A stretch of DNA of 64,000 nt from Lucinisca nassula (taxonomy: Eukaryota > Mollusca > Bivalvia > Lucinida > Lucinidae): positions 64,109,396 through 64,173,395 of the forward strand of contig OY757026.1 of NCBI GenBank assembly GCA_963580285.1. The letters run 5' to 3'. The notes beneath the pieces are model-generated. The model saw only the letters and a program-made list of their open reading frames with translations. It made no database searches and had not been told where the DNA came from. How positions within the stretch are numbered: position 1 is the first letter of the stretch; every line of letters starts with the position of its first letter. This document shows positions 32,446 through 42,432 of the stretch, piece after piece. A program made the translations under genes and the position numbers.

Positions 32446-32692
32446 AATAAAAGAATGTCGTCTGCACCGCTCTTGTCATGTTATTGAAGACGGATACCAT
32501 TTTCTCTTTCAATGTCAAATTTACAGGCTTCAAGAATAAAGTTTTCAAAACGGAACAAAATAAGTGTACATAAAACTTGTACATATTATAGTTCACACGA
32601 TGATTACTTTGATGTAACTAAATTTTCAATACTCAATCCTAAATATAAACAAGAATGTGAAGACTTATATATGTCAATAAAGTAGTAACCTC
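32446..32692 (+). pseudogene. LINE retrotransposon 3'-end relic
   Basis: One plus-strand frame reads CRLHRSCHVIEDGYHFLFQC just before a stop. This is the Cys-His pattern (C, C, then ED-x-x-HF-x-x-x-C) found near the C-terminus of many LINE polyproteins. A second frame downstream continues with YYSSHDDYFDVTKFS and ends in a TAG near 32685, consistent with a frameshift. No reverse-transcriptase core lies upstream, so it is a 5'-truncated dead copy. Clade not assignable. Confidence 0.5.
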
Positions 32693-32718
32693 CAAAATTA
32701 CACATTGCTTTCATGCAT

Positions 32719-33026
32719 TTTTGTTTGTTTGTTTGATTTATGGTTTAACGTTCCCGTCAACACTATTTAGGTCATTTTGGATACGTTGCTTCCAATTTTG
32801 TGGGACTTTTACCCGACATTGAGATGAAATGACATCTCGGACCATGTGGCCACATGAAACCGATAGGGTTTATATGCATGGACGGCCCCGACTTGCACCA
32901 CATTGCCCGGGCAGGCTTATGCCTTCTAAGCGGTTTACCTTTACTCATATGTGGTCGGTTCCAGCTCTGCGTGGAAGCATCATGCGGCCCAATCTTTTTC
33001 TCCAAGCCCCGATGGTCTGGGGCTTT
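32719..33026 (-). repeat. S1 SINE-like element
   Basis: Minus-strand full-length copy. GCTTTCATGCAT (32707-32718) and GCTTTAATGCAT (33027-33038) flank it, a 12-bp target duplication with one change. Confidence 0.88.
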
Positions 33027-33106
33027 GCTTTAATGCATCAAACTATATTACGCATTATATGTGAGCCACGTCACGAGAAAAAATATCTCCGGTGTTTGCG
33101 AGCAGG

Positions 33107-33722
33107 TCATACCCCGGTCACACAGTCACGACTCTGGCTACGTGTTGTTCCGAGTGAGCGACTCGTAGCATGTCGTAGGAACGTCGCCATATGTCGGCGA
33201 TTGTCGTACGTGGCTCGCCTCAACTCGCCACATCTCGTAGCTTGTCGGGAAGAGCCTACGGTTTAAATTTTTCGGGACAACTCGTAGGAAAAGTGGGAGG
33301 AGCTTACCTCGTACTGATCTCGTAGCTTTTTCGTTGCGTGTGGTATAAATCTCGTAGTAATGTCGTAGTATATCGTGCGAGTTTAGTCTGCTGTTAGCCA
33401 CTACGACATACCACGAGTTACTACGAGTTAGTCACGAGTTGCTGCGATAAAGCACGATACAATGCCGAGATATCACGAGTTGGCTACGAACTATACGACT
33501 AAGTTCGAGTTTGTAAGAATTTTTGCGAGATTATTACATGTCGCAACACGAAATACAAGCTTTTCCGATTATATCGTAGGCATGTCGTTAGGGACTCGTA
33601 GAACAGTTTTGGCCAAAAGAACTTAGCAACAACTCGCGCTTACTAGTACGACAAGTCCCGAATTATAACTCGTAATAACTCGGCTCATATCGTAGAAAAA
33701 CCCCTGACTGTGCGATAGGGGA
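33107..33722. mobile_element. M9: CTCGTAG-rich inverted-repeat element
   Basis: The left end ATACCCCGGTCACACAGTCA and the right end (reverse complement) TTCCCCTATCGCACAGTCAG are imperfect inverted repeats. The 615 bp between are filled with irregular copies of CTCGTAG, TGTCGTA, CTACGA and CACGAGTT, often in opposite orientation across the centre. There is no coding frame. This is a non-autonomous element with dense sub-terminal motifs, family unknown. Confidence 0.6.
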
Positions 33723-33774
33723 ACAAGACACAAATTTTATATATAGAAAAAAGAAGAACTGCACTTTCCAATCA

Positions 33775-33842
33775 GCGAACACAAGGGTGCAGATCAGACT
33801 GTGCGGATGCGCAGTCTGATCTGCACATTTGTTGTTCGCAAA
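33775..33842. repeat. Palindrome of M3-core type
   Basis: GAACACAAGGGTGCAGATCA and GACTGTGCGGATGCGCAGTC are mirrored by TGATCTGCACATTTGTTGTTC. The central GCGGATGCGC motif also occurs at 23291. Confidence 0.7.
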
Positions 33843-34653
33843 ATAGAAAAAAAAAAAAAACAGGTTTTCTCAGCATGTGGCTCACCTGATCTCTAAGCTG
33901 TAGTTGCCCTCCACTGAAACCTACATTTTCTGTGTCTTATGACAACTAAAGACTGTTATGTGTCGTGGCTTTACGGCCCAGTCAACAACTAAGGTCAAGC
34001 GGACCGGTCAGTAACCTTCACCGTTCCTGGATCGACCCAACAGTAACTTACAATTGCCGCGTGGGTTCAAGCATCCGTCCATCTCAAGCCGGGGCATAAG
34101 AAAAAGAAAACAATAGGATAGACTAGAAGAGAAAAAAGATCACATCCAGTGCCTGCTGAGCAGGCCCTTGCGCTATTGAAGCCAAAGCAGTAAACCTGAA
34201 ACGCCCCCACACTGAATTCGCATCGAGCCAACCTCCCTAATTTGTTTGTTATTTTGTATGCAGTTTGTTAGTCGGTGACATTACTTCGTGATTTCGCAGA
34301 CTTAAGTTATCGCACGATGCCCCTCCATTCAAAACTTTCATTAAATTATAGAAGATATTCCAAGAATTATCTTTTCATGTTAAATGTAAAAGCGAGTCTT
34401 CAGCGAGTTTCATAAATTTCATATGAAATAACCTCAAATGTAAGGTTCTATTTATCAAATGGCTATCTTTGCAACAGAAATGAGAAAAATATCACATATT
34501 TTTGCCAGAAATGTAGGTGTTTGAGCAATGAAAAAAATGGCTATGTCACATTGAAGTGCTTTAGGTATCTGTACATGACATAGCAGCAGATAATGTTGGT
34601 ATTTTGTGATAACTATAGGGTAGTTTTTTGTCAATTTTCCATAAAAACCCACA
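33843..34653. other. No gene recognised
   Basis: Mostly AT-rich. 33960-34060 resembles the body of other SINE-like repeats (CCCAGTCAACAACTAAGGTC) but I cannot place it. Confidence 0.4.
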
Positions 34654-34953
34654 GCCCCCGCCCATAGGGGCTTGAAGAAATATATGGGCTGCATGATGCT
34701 TCCACGCAGAGCTGAATCCGGCCCGCACACTAGTACTGGTAAACCGCTTAGAGGCTCTAAGCCTGTCCAGGAACCGCGGTGCGAGGCGGACCGTCCATGC
34801 TAATAAACCCTATTGGCTTCATTGGGCAACAGGGCTTGAGATGTCATTTCATCTCAATGTCGGGTAAAAGTCCCACAAAATTGGAAGCAACGTCTCCAAA
34901 ATGACCTTTACAGTGTTGACGGGGACGTTAAAACTCAAAACAAACAAACAAAC
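34654..34953 (+). repeat. S1 SINE-like element
   Basis: Full-length, very like the 3127 and 11961 copies (same CCCATAGGGG head and GGAACCGCGGTGCGAGGCGG block), so one subfamily. CCATAAAAACC and CCATATAAACC flank it. Confidence 0.9.
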
Positions 34954-34960
34954 CATATAA

Positions 34961-35034
34961 ACCTAAGATGTAGGTATGCATTAGAACCGCCTCAGTGAGG
35001 TGGTTCTAATAAATGCCCACACCACGGGTTTATA
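34961..35034. repeat. P1 palindrome
   Basis: TAAACCTAAGATGTAGGTAT, then GCATTAGAACCGCCTCAGTG and GAGGTGGTTCTAATAAATGC, with CACCACGGGTTTA. It lies between two S1 copies. Confidence 0.8.
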
Positions 35035-35059
35035 TTATATATCATTTAGTTATCACGAA

Positions 35060-35339
35060 GCCCATCGGGGCTTGAAGAAATGGATGGACTGCACGATGCT
35101 TCCACGCAGAGCTGAAACAGACCGCACACGAGTACTGGTAAACCGCTTAGAGGCAGGCAATGCGGTGCGAGTCGGACCGCCCATGTTATAAACCCTATTG
35201 GTTTCATTGGGCGATAGGGCTTGAGATGTCATTTCATCTCAAAGGCGGGTAAAGGTCCCACAAAATTGGAAGCAACGTCTCCAAAATGACCTAAATAGTG
35301 TTGACGGGGACGTTAAACCTCAAATCAATCAATCAAATC
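35060..35339 (+). repeat. S1 SINE-like element with 12-bp target duplication
   Basis: Begins at GCCCATCGGGGCTTGAAG, so the head is a few bases short, with an internal deletion after CCGCTTAGAGG. AGTTATCACGAA occurs at 35048-35059 and 35340-35351. Confidence 0.9.
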
Positions 35340-35530
35340 AGTTATCACGAAATACCAACCTTATATGTTGCTGTGATGCCATGAGCTTCACGTTAGATTT
35401 ACAGGGTCTGGCCCTACGTTTCGTGGACAACCACTATAATTTCATTACATGAAGCTCCTGTGGTCTACAGGGCCAAAATGGTTACAGGGAGCGAACCACT
35501 TAATTGAATGAGTCAGAGACCAAGAAAATA

Positions 35531-35876
35531 CAGTCAAACTTCAATGGCTCGAACACCTTTGGGACCTCGAAATTCTGTTCGAGACAGATGTAGCTCGAGC
35601 CACTGAGGTTACTGTCAGGAGGCATAACGAGGTACTTTTAGACATCTTTTCGGTGTTCTATAATGAAAATGTATACTGTGTCAACTCATTAGAATCGCCT
35701 CATCGAGGCGATTCTGATGAGTACACACAGCATACATTTTCAAGATAAAGGACTAAAATCTTCTTAATTATCCCCCACTATTTCTTATGTAGAGGATTTC
35801 GCTAGGGACTCAAGAATGGGTTCGACACATCCATGGTAAACGAGCCATCGCTGTTCGAGCCATCGAAGTTCTACTG
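35531..35876 (+). mobile_element. M1 MITE (TA-flanked, pogo-like ends) with P1 centre
   Basis: Left CAGTCAAACTTCAATGGCTC and right (reverse complement) CAGTAGAACTTCGATGGCTC; TA at 35529 and 35877. P1 is central (35665-35741: CTCATTAGAATCGCCTCATC). The ends resemble the CAGT-x-x-AACCTCGAT pattern of pogo/Tigger elements. No transposase frame. Confidence 0.85.
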
Positions 35877-35897
35877 TAGCAGTGTGCATAGACTCTG

Positions 35898-36169
35898 GTC
35901 ATCGGGGCTTGAAGAAATAGATTGGGCTGCAAGAGCTGAAACCGATCGAACATGAGTATTTGAAAAACGGTCAGAAGCTCTGAGCCTGCCCAGGCATAGT
36001 GGTGCGAGTCGAACCGTCCCTATATATCAACCCTAGCTGTTTGTTTGGGCGGTGCGGCTTGAAATGTCACTCCATCTCAATGTCGGTAAAAGTCCCACAA
36101 AACTGGAAGCAACGTCTCCAAATTGCTCTAAATAGTGTTGACGGGACGTAAAACCTCAACACAAACAAA
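35898..36169 (+). repeat. S1 SINE-like element, diverged
   Basis: Head GGTCATCGGGGCTTGAAG, with a deletion of the GATGCTTCCACGCA part. Tail GACGGGACGTAAAACCTC. Confidence 0.8.
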
Positions 36170-36892
36170 TAATCAGTATTGTCCTTTTGATATAAGACAA
36201 GGGTATACATTACTCTTTTCATTTCTCACTCAAAAACATTGGTTGCGGTTTCTCTTTAGAGCCGCCTCATTTTCTAACGAGCACCCACAATCTATAATAA
36301 GAAAAGAAATGAGAACAAAATATCATTTATTTATTTTTATCAAAAAGCTCCTTTCATTAGCATTGGAAGAATGCATTATATAACAGATGCCCAATCAGCA
36401 ATAATGCCGGGCAAGCATCGGGTCGACATCGATACGACGTCGTATCAACGTCGACCCGATGTTGGCGCGTTGTGTGCATCTGTTATCCGATGTATATTGC
36501 ACCAAGGAAGTAGAAATGTCCCGAAAGTGCTGACATCTGCAATAATAGCATCTCTTTATTAAGTGATAAAACATTCTGTTTCTCCTAAATTCAACAAACA
36601 TATAAATTTTCCCACACTTAACCTTAATTTTTGACTTTTACAGCACAAAAACGGCTCAAGTGTTCCATTGAGAGATTCAGATAAATTCATATATCATTTA
36701 CAATGCACTGTCAACCACCAACTTGTACTTTTTGTATGTGTACGAGAAAAGGATCTTTCGTTTTTGTCATCATATCCGTGTAAGGAACACTCTTGGAAAA
36801 TGCCAACTTCGTTGTGAAACTTCAAAAAGTCGATAACGGATACCTCGTTTACCTTGGTTAGCTCGAACCCGCTCTAATTCTTCCGGATATCC
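36170..36892. other. Unassigned, with P1 relic, a CGTCG palindrome and an M1 end
   Basis: 36237-36296 is a decayed P1. 36415-36466 is a strong palindrome: CATCGGGTCGACATCGATAC mirrored by GTATCAACGTCGACCCGATG. 36837-36880 carries the left-end type of M1 (ACCTCGTTTACCTTGG and GCTCGAACCC). No gene. Confidence 0.5.
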
Positions 36893-37591
36893 ATAGTCAA
36901 ACTTCAATAACTCGAATGCCTTTGGGATCGTGTAAAAATGTTCGAAATAGGGACAGTTCGAAATACTGTGCGTTACCTATAGTGCAAGAGCACGAGTCAT
37001 AATGATGATGACTTATGTGTATCTTTTCGAACTTCTATGTAATAAAGGTATGTTGTGTGTTCTCATTCCATGAGGCGATTCTAATGAGTACACACAGCGT
37101 ACCTTTATTTTATAAAAGATTGTAAAGAAACGCCCTCATGTCTTGGGGCAATGAGCTGCATGATGCTTCCACGCAGAGCTGAATCCGACCGCACACGAGT
37201 ACTGGTGAACCGCTTAGAGGATCTAAGCCTGCACAGGCAAAGCGGTGCGAGTCGCACCGTCCATGCTTATAAACTGCTTGGTTACATTGGGCGATAGAGC
37301 TTGAGATGTCATTTCATCTCGATGTTGGGTAAAAGTCCCACAAAATTGGAAGCAACGTCTCCAAAATGACATATACATTGTTGATGGGGACGTTAAACCT
37401 CAATATGAGAAAACTCTCCATAACTTATCCTTTATATATTGTATTGATATCTGGAACTATAAGGACAATTCTCTAGGGACTTATTGTGTTGATATCTGGA
37501 ACTATAAGATGAATTCTTAGGGGCTCAAGAACACGATCGATTTAGCCAGGGTAAACGCGTTATCAGTGTTCGAGATATCGAGGTTTCACTG
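36893..37591 (+). mobile_element. M1 MITE containing an S1 insertion
   Basis: Left end AGTCAAACTTCAATAACTCG, damaged P1 at 37043-37109, right end CGAGATATCGAGGTTTCACTG before TA (37592). The interior phrase GATATCTGGAACTATAAGA occurs twice. Confidence 0.75.
37138..37402 (+). repeat. S1 SINE-like element
   Basis: Head degenerate (CATGTCTTGGGG), body normal from TGCATGATGCTTCCACGCAG to GATGGGGACGTTAAACCTC, no AAAC tail. Inserted in M1. Confidence 0.8.
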
Positions 37592-37593
37592 TA

Positions 37594-38130
37594 TTTGAAT
37601 ATTTTTGGAAGGTTTTCCTGATTTTATCTTTAAAGGGTATATTGTGTGTACTCATTAGAATCGCCTCAATGAGGCGATTCTAATGAGTACACATAAGATA
37701 CCTTTTCAAGATAAAACGAGAAGACTCTCCATAACATATCCTTGATATACATTCAGACCAGCTAAAATTAAGACTACTTCTGCTTTTAAAAGCATGTTTA
37801 GAAGGTTTTATTTATTCTTTCTTTGTGGTGTCTAAATCCAGCCTCCTCTAGTAAGGCACCACCGTTGGGACTGTTCAAAAGTGGTCTTAAAGACCACTTT
37901 TGAACAGTCCCAAAGGTGGTCTTAACATAGGAATTTTAGTGTATTGGTATCTGGTAACTATAAGATGAATTGTCTAGGGGTTCAAGAACACGTTCGAATT
38001 ATCGTGGGTAAACGAGTTATCAGTGTTCGAAATATCGAGGTTTCACTGTTTTTGGATATTTTTGGAAGGTTTTCCTAATTTTACATTGAAAGGGTGTGTT
38101 GTGTTATCTCATTAGAAGCATTAATTAATC
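37594..38130 (+). mobile_element. Tandem partial M1 units with an M2 insertion
   Basis: After the M1 end comes TTTTTGGAAGGTTTTCCTGA, P1 (37632-37706, near perfect), then the right half of M1 ending CGAGGTTTCACTG at 38049. A second GGAAGGTTTTCCTAA with half of P1 follows. M2 interrupts the first unit. Confidence 0.7.
37749..37944 (+). mobile_element. M2 MITE
   Basis: Central hairpin CAAAAGTGGTCTTAAAGACC intact. The left end is reduced (TTCAGACCAGCTAAAATT), the right end TAGGAATTTTAGTGTA. Confidence 0.8.
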
Positions 38131-38327
38131 ATCATACATGTGTGGACGTTAAGTTAAATTCTAAATATATAAGTAAGTGACATTTCTTGAACATGTATAA
38201 GTATTTATTTCTTCCCTCTCCCATTATCATACGCCCGACAGGGTAAAAAGTATGGAACGCCTAGACTGCCTAATAATCCCAGAGAAGCCCCCCCCCCCCC
38301 CACCCACCCACCCATCCCAGAGAAGCC
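38131..38327. repeat. Unassigned; short block duplicated at 38838-38903, poly-C
   Basis: CATACGCCCGACAGGGTAAA, AGTATGGAACGCC and AATCCCAGAGAAGCC recur 615 bp downstream. A C-run lies at 38287-38300. Confidence 0.7.
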
Positions 38328-38629
38328 CCCCCGCCCATCGGGGCTTGGAGAAATAGATTTGACTGCATGATGCTTCCACGAAGAGCTGAAACCAACCGCA
38401 CATGAGTAATGGTAGACCGCTTAGGAGGTCTAAGCCTGCCCAGGTAAAGAGGTGCGAGTTGGACCGTCCATGCATATAAACCAGATTAGTTTCATTGGGT
38501 TGCAGGGCTTGAGAAGTCATTGCGTCTCAATGACGGGTAAAAGTCCCTCGAATTTGGAAGCAACGTCTCGCAACCTGACCTAAATAGTGTTGACGGGGAC
38601 GTTAAACCTCAAATCAAACAAAACAAAAA
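38328..38629 (+). repeat. S1 SINE-like element
   Basis: Full-length with scattered changes. It ends CAAATCAAACAAAACAAAAA and is directly followed by a second S1 head. Confidence 0.87.
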
Positions 38630-38745
38630 CCGCCCATCGGGGCTTGGAGAAATAGATTGGGCTGCACGATGCTTCCACGTAGAGTTGAAACTGACCGCAC
38701 ATGAGTACTGGTAAAGCTCTTAGTCGGTCTAAGAGGTTTGTACAA
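38630..38745 (+). repeat. S1 SINE-like element, 3'-truncated
   Basis: Head to ACTGGTAAAGCTCTTAGTCG, then joined to a partial M1 with P1 (38745-38835: TTAGAACCGCCTCGATGAGG). Confidence 0.8.
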
Positions 38746-39155
38746 ATTAGAACCGCCTCGATGAGGCGATTCTAATGAGTACACACAACATATCATTCGA
38801 ATTAGCCAGGGTAAACGAGTTATCATACATACATTCCCATTCTCATACGCCCGACAGGTAAAAAGTATGGAACGCCAAGACTGCCTTATAATCCCAGAGA
38901 AGCCCCACGCACTCCCTATAGAGAAGGTCCCGCCCAAGATCGAAAAGATACCCCTAAATCAGCCCTGTTACAACGCATAATGTAGTAATGTAGTAATTAC
39001 TACATTTTGATTTTTTTACTACATTATGCGTTGGCATAGTCGACGCGAAATGTAGTAAAAAAATTATTTCATTTCGCGTTGATATGCACCATATCGACGC
39101 ATAATGAAGTAATGATGGTAGAACATAGCTGTCTTCGAAAAGACTTAGGAAGCAA

Positions 39156-39365
39156 TACAGTTAAATTCCTACAATTTAGACCACATTTGAGACGGTTCAA
39201 AAGTGGTCTTTAAGACCACAGTTGAACAGTCCAAAAGACGGTCTTCCACAAAAGCACACTGAAGGTCAAAATCACAAAGAAAATGTAGCTATAACCTTCC
39301 AAATATGCTTTAAAAACAAAATTTGTATTAATTTTAGGTGGTCTTAATAGTGGAATTTCATTGTA
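39156..39365 (-). mobile_element. M2 MITE (210 bp, minus orientation)
   Basis: TACAGTTAAATTCCTACAAT to TAGTGGAATTTCATTGTA, with the hairpin near the left end. Confidence 0.85.
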
Positions 39366-39554
39366 TTTGATTAAGCCAGTAGAATTAAAATCGTACGCCT
39401 TGCGCTATTTTGGTCTCATGCCTGATGTCTTTCCCTCATTTGTGTTTTAAGGCTCAACACATGATCGTGTAGTGCACACAAAAGTTGGGACGGGGGATCC
39501 TATCGGCTTGTACCTGTCCATAGCCCAGTTGTTTGTCCATCTTTGCATGTTAAA
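39366..39554. other. No gene recognised
   Basis: Unassigned filler between M2 and S2 inside the long inverted-repeat element. Confidence 0.4.
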
Positions 39555-39870
39555 AGGAGTGCGAGTGTGTTTCAGTTACCGTCCCACCAACAGCTTAGGT
39601 CATACGAAGTAGCGAACTTGGTTTCAAGACTCATTCATACGGAGACGGGATCTCGGTTGAATCCGAAAGGCTGGAAAAAGCCCAGGAAAACTGCTGCGAG
39701 TCGGCCCATCCATGCATATAAACCCTATTGCTTTTAATTGGACGGCAGCGATTGAGATGTCATTTCATCTCAATATCGGGTAAAAGTCCCATAAAATTTG
39801 AAGCAATGTCTCCAAAATGACCTAAATAGTCTTGACGGGAACGTTAAACCTCAAATCAAACAAACAAACT
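39555..39870. repeat. S2 (minus) fused to S1 3' part (plus)
   Basis: 39555-39664: GTCCCACCAACAGCTTAGG, ACTCATTCATACGG and related S2 blocks, partly repeated. From about 39680 it reads as S1: CTGCGAGTCGGCCCATCCAT through GACGGGAACGTTAAACCTC and an AAAC tail. The S1 5' half is missing. Confidence 0.65.
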
Positions 39871-40175
39871 GTTGACGCATAATGAAGTAAAATTAAGTAT
39901 GCCACCCATCGCCGCAAAATGTAATAATTCTTTCATTTTGCTCAAACCTCTTAGTATCGACGCATAATGTAGTAAAAACGACATTTTATTTCATTTCGCG
40001 TCGACTATGCCAACGCATAATGTAGTAAAAATTTCATAATGTAGTAATTATTACATTACTACATTATGCGTTGTAACACAGCCCCATTATATCTCCTGTC
40101 CATAATTAAACTATGATTAACCCTCAGTGCTCACAACTCTGTCTTGAACAAAGTTTCAAGGTCCCCAAGATGTTG

Positions 40176-40700
40176 ATGAATTTTATTTTTCTGCTGTTCA
40201 TGAAAGTATGAACGCAGTGGGTCGCGTGCAAAGTAAATTAACCGAAGGGATTCATGTAAATTTTTCTACCGACCCGATTGTCGTGCATACTTTCATGATA
40301 AGCAGAAAAATTAAGTTTATTTTTATATTTACATTCTTTGCTTCTCATCACTGAGCGAAAAATGCTTAGGAGAAGATTTCACATAAGCTACGATTAGCTT
40401 GTTATCTGATCCTTTTGTGTCATTTGTGTATGTTTGCGTTGTAAATATTAATATACTTAATAAACTATTGTTCAAACCAAAAATGCCTATAGGGCAAACT
40501 TGTAAAGCTGAAAAACATTTACACGTTTTTTTCTACTTTCTACAAAGAGCGGAACAGGGTTGACGTCACCAAGGCCCGTGAAGAACCATGGTTTAGACTG
40601 ACGTCACTTGAGATCACTGAAAATAACGTGACTCGATGCTTTCATGGAAGTATGAACTACTTTGTTTTCTATAGGTTTACAATAGACTTTACACTGGAAC
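40176..40700 (+). repeat. H1 long repeat, uninterrupted copy
   Basis: Starts with a hairpin joining CTGTTCATGAAAGTATGAAC, CGCAGTGGGTCGCGTGC and CATACTTTCATG, then TGCTTCTCATCACTGAGCGA, AGAGCGGAACAGGGTTGACG and TGACGTCACTTGAG. It ends TTCATGGAAGTATGAACTAC. The second copy, 47031-48358, carries an insertion. Confidence 0.8.
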
Positions 40701-40760
40701 TGTCCACTAGTCAGAGATCACCTTCACAAAGGTGGTCTCAATATAGGAATTTTACTGTAC
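40701..40760 (-). mobile_element. M2 fragment
   Basis: TCACAAAGGTGGTCTCAATA and GGAATTTTACTGTA only. Confidence 0.6.
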
Positions 40761-40769
40761 AAGCATAAA

Positions 40770-41155
40770 TGTTTGGAATCTATTTTATCATATGACGTCG
40801 CGTCTGAGAGTGTAATAACGCCATGTAATATTTTCGATAATCCACCAGTGGATTAAATATGCAAATAAGGTAGATACGTCCCGTAACGTTACATGTACGA
40901 CGTCCTTTACGACGTCGCGTTTACTAATGGCGGAATATTGACATTTTTGTAAACAATCGTGAATAAAATGCGTTTTAAATCTCATATGATAAATAGAATC
41001 TTGCATTCGTGCTCATGTATTATTGAGTTTATTAAACTCGTTGAGGAAAAAGGATAAAATGCTCGACAAAGCCTCGCATTTTATCCCTTTTCCTCAACTC
41101 ATTTTATAAATTCAATAATACATGAGCACTCATGTAAGATCCTCTATATACGCAA
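40770..41155 (+). repeat. H2 long repeat, copy 1
   Basis: TCATATGACGTCGCGTCTGA, CGTAACGTTACATGTACGAC and a strong hairpin (ATTGAGTTTATTAAACTCG, GAGGAAAAAGGATAAAATGC and the mirror ATTTTATCCCTTTTCCTC). Copy 2 is 44522-44885. Confidence 0.85.
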
Positions 41156-41380
41156 CATTTATTGCTAACACCGTCTCATTACGCAAACACATCCGTGTGA
41201 CATAGTACATTTTTTTTCAATCTCGAAAATGGCTACTTTTCTGATGAAACCCGTGATATCTGCAAACATAGGTTGTGGGTGCTCGTTAGAACTGCCTCAA
41301 TTTCAGTTTTTTCTGTATAAAAAGTGGCGTTTAGGGGATGTTTATTTCATGGAATTGTTAACCAAATCGATTTTTGGAAC
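41156..41380. other. No gene; half of P1
   Basis: 41265-41305 has GGTTGTGGGTGCTCGTTAGA and ACTGCCTCAATTT: one arm of P1 without its partner. Confidence 0.5.
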
Positions 41381-41770
41381 CTGTCCTGTTGATTAAGAAA
41401 TAAATCAGCTATAGCAATGATTTATTGAGGGATACTTCACTGTTTCGAGGTCAGTTTTAAATTAGATCAATCACGAGCGCGTAGCGCGAGTTATTTGACT
41501 GACAAACAGTCAATAAATTACGGCACTTGAGTTGATCATTCTGACACACTGAAAGTGAACTCAACATTCCGCCATTGTTTGAAGAAATCCCACCAACATG
41601 TTTGACTGTAACATATTTGTAACGTACTTGAAAGCCTGAAAAGGCGTTACTCCGTCTAACGTCAAGGAAACGATTGATGACGTCGCTAAACGTCAAAAAA
41701 CGGCTGCTCTTCGCGTCACATATTTTCGCGTTGTGATTTGTCACTCAATATGCCATTGGCTATGTTAGAA
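41381..41770 (+). repeat. Long dispersed repeat (partner of 18283-18910)
   Basis: AAGAAATAAATCAGCTATAG, ATCACGAGCGCGTAGCGCGA, GAAGAAATCCCACCAACATG and TTGACTGTAACATATTTG match the 18-kb copy in order. Confidence 0.6.
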
Positions 41771-41789
41771 TTACAGATAACTTAAATAG

Positions 41790-41997
41790 AGTAAAATTCC
41801 TATATTAAGACCACCTTTGGGACTGTTCAAAAGTGGTCTTAAAGACCACTTTTGATCAGTCCCAAAGGTGGTCCTTGACCAGAAGACGCTGTGGGCAGAA
41901 AATACAAAGACAGATTTAGTGCGTCCTTCAAAATAAGTTTTTTAAAGCAGAATTTAGTCTTAACTTTAGGGTGTCTTAATAGCGGAATTATACTGTA
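41790..41997 (-). mobile_element. M2 MITE
   Basis: Left TAAAATTCCTATATTAAGAC, hairpin AAAAGTGGTCTTAAAGACCA, right TAGCGGAATTATACTGTA. Confidence 0.85.
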
Positions 41998-42257
41998 GAT
42001 ATTCGCAACATTTATTGCTAACAGCGCCTGTTTGCTGTAACAGAAGCTGATTGACAAGTTAGGTCAATATTGTAACACTTGTGGCTGCTAGTTTTCAAAT
42101 ATGCTTTAATTATATTATTGATTGCATTGATTAAAAGGAGTGAGACTAGCCCTTTCGACCCTAATTTCTGAAATGGGACTCTTCCATCTTCGATTATGAG
42201 ATCCATCCGCGGTTGCAAACAGGTGTTTCGCTTGTGTCTCTAAAATAGAGTAGCGAA
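41998..42257. other. No gene recognised
   Basis: Unassigned; a block with CCTAATTTCTGAAATGGGAC resembles the flank of M3-type elements. Confidence 0.4.
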
Positions 42258-42432
42258 TAGATTTAACGTCCCCGTCAATACTGTATAGGTCATTTTGGAG
42301 ACATTGCTTCCGATTTTGTGGGGACTTTTACCCGACATTGAGATGAAATGACATCTCAAGTCCTGTCGCCCAATGAAACCAATATGGTAATAAGCATGGG
42401 CGGACCAACTCGCACCGCTTTACCTGGGCACA
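42258..42432 (-). repeat. S1 SINE-like element, 5'-truncated
   Basis: Minus strand, from TTTAACGTCCCCGTCAATAC to the CGCACCGCTTTACCTGGGCA block. The head is missing, as in incomplete reverse transcription. Confidence 0.8.

Larger units (their letters stand above)
38960..40087. mobile_element. Long inverted-repeat element rich in CATAATGTAGTA
   Basis: Left arm 38960-39115 begins CTGTTACAACGCATAATGTA. The right arm (39880-40087) ends TACATTATGCGTTGTAACACAG, its reverse complement. Inner parts share GTCGACGCGAAATG and CATTTCGCGTCGAC. The core is filled by later M2, S2 and S1 material, so the empty element would be only a few hundred bases. Confidence 0.75.

Noticed and set aside
33107..33720. 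Possible CRISPR-like or tandem array because of recurring CTCGTAG motifs
   Set aside because: Spacing is irregular, motifs occur in both orientations, and the genome is eukaryotic. An inverted-repeat transposon explains it better.
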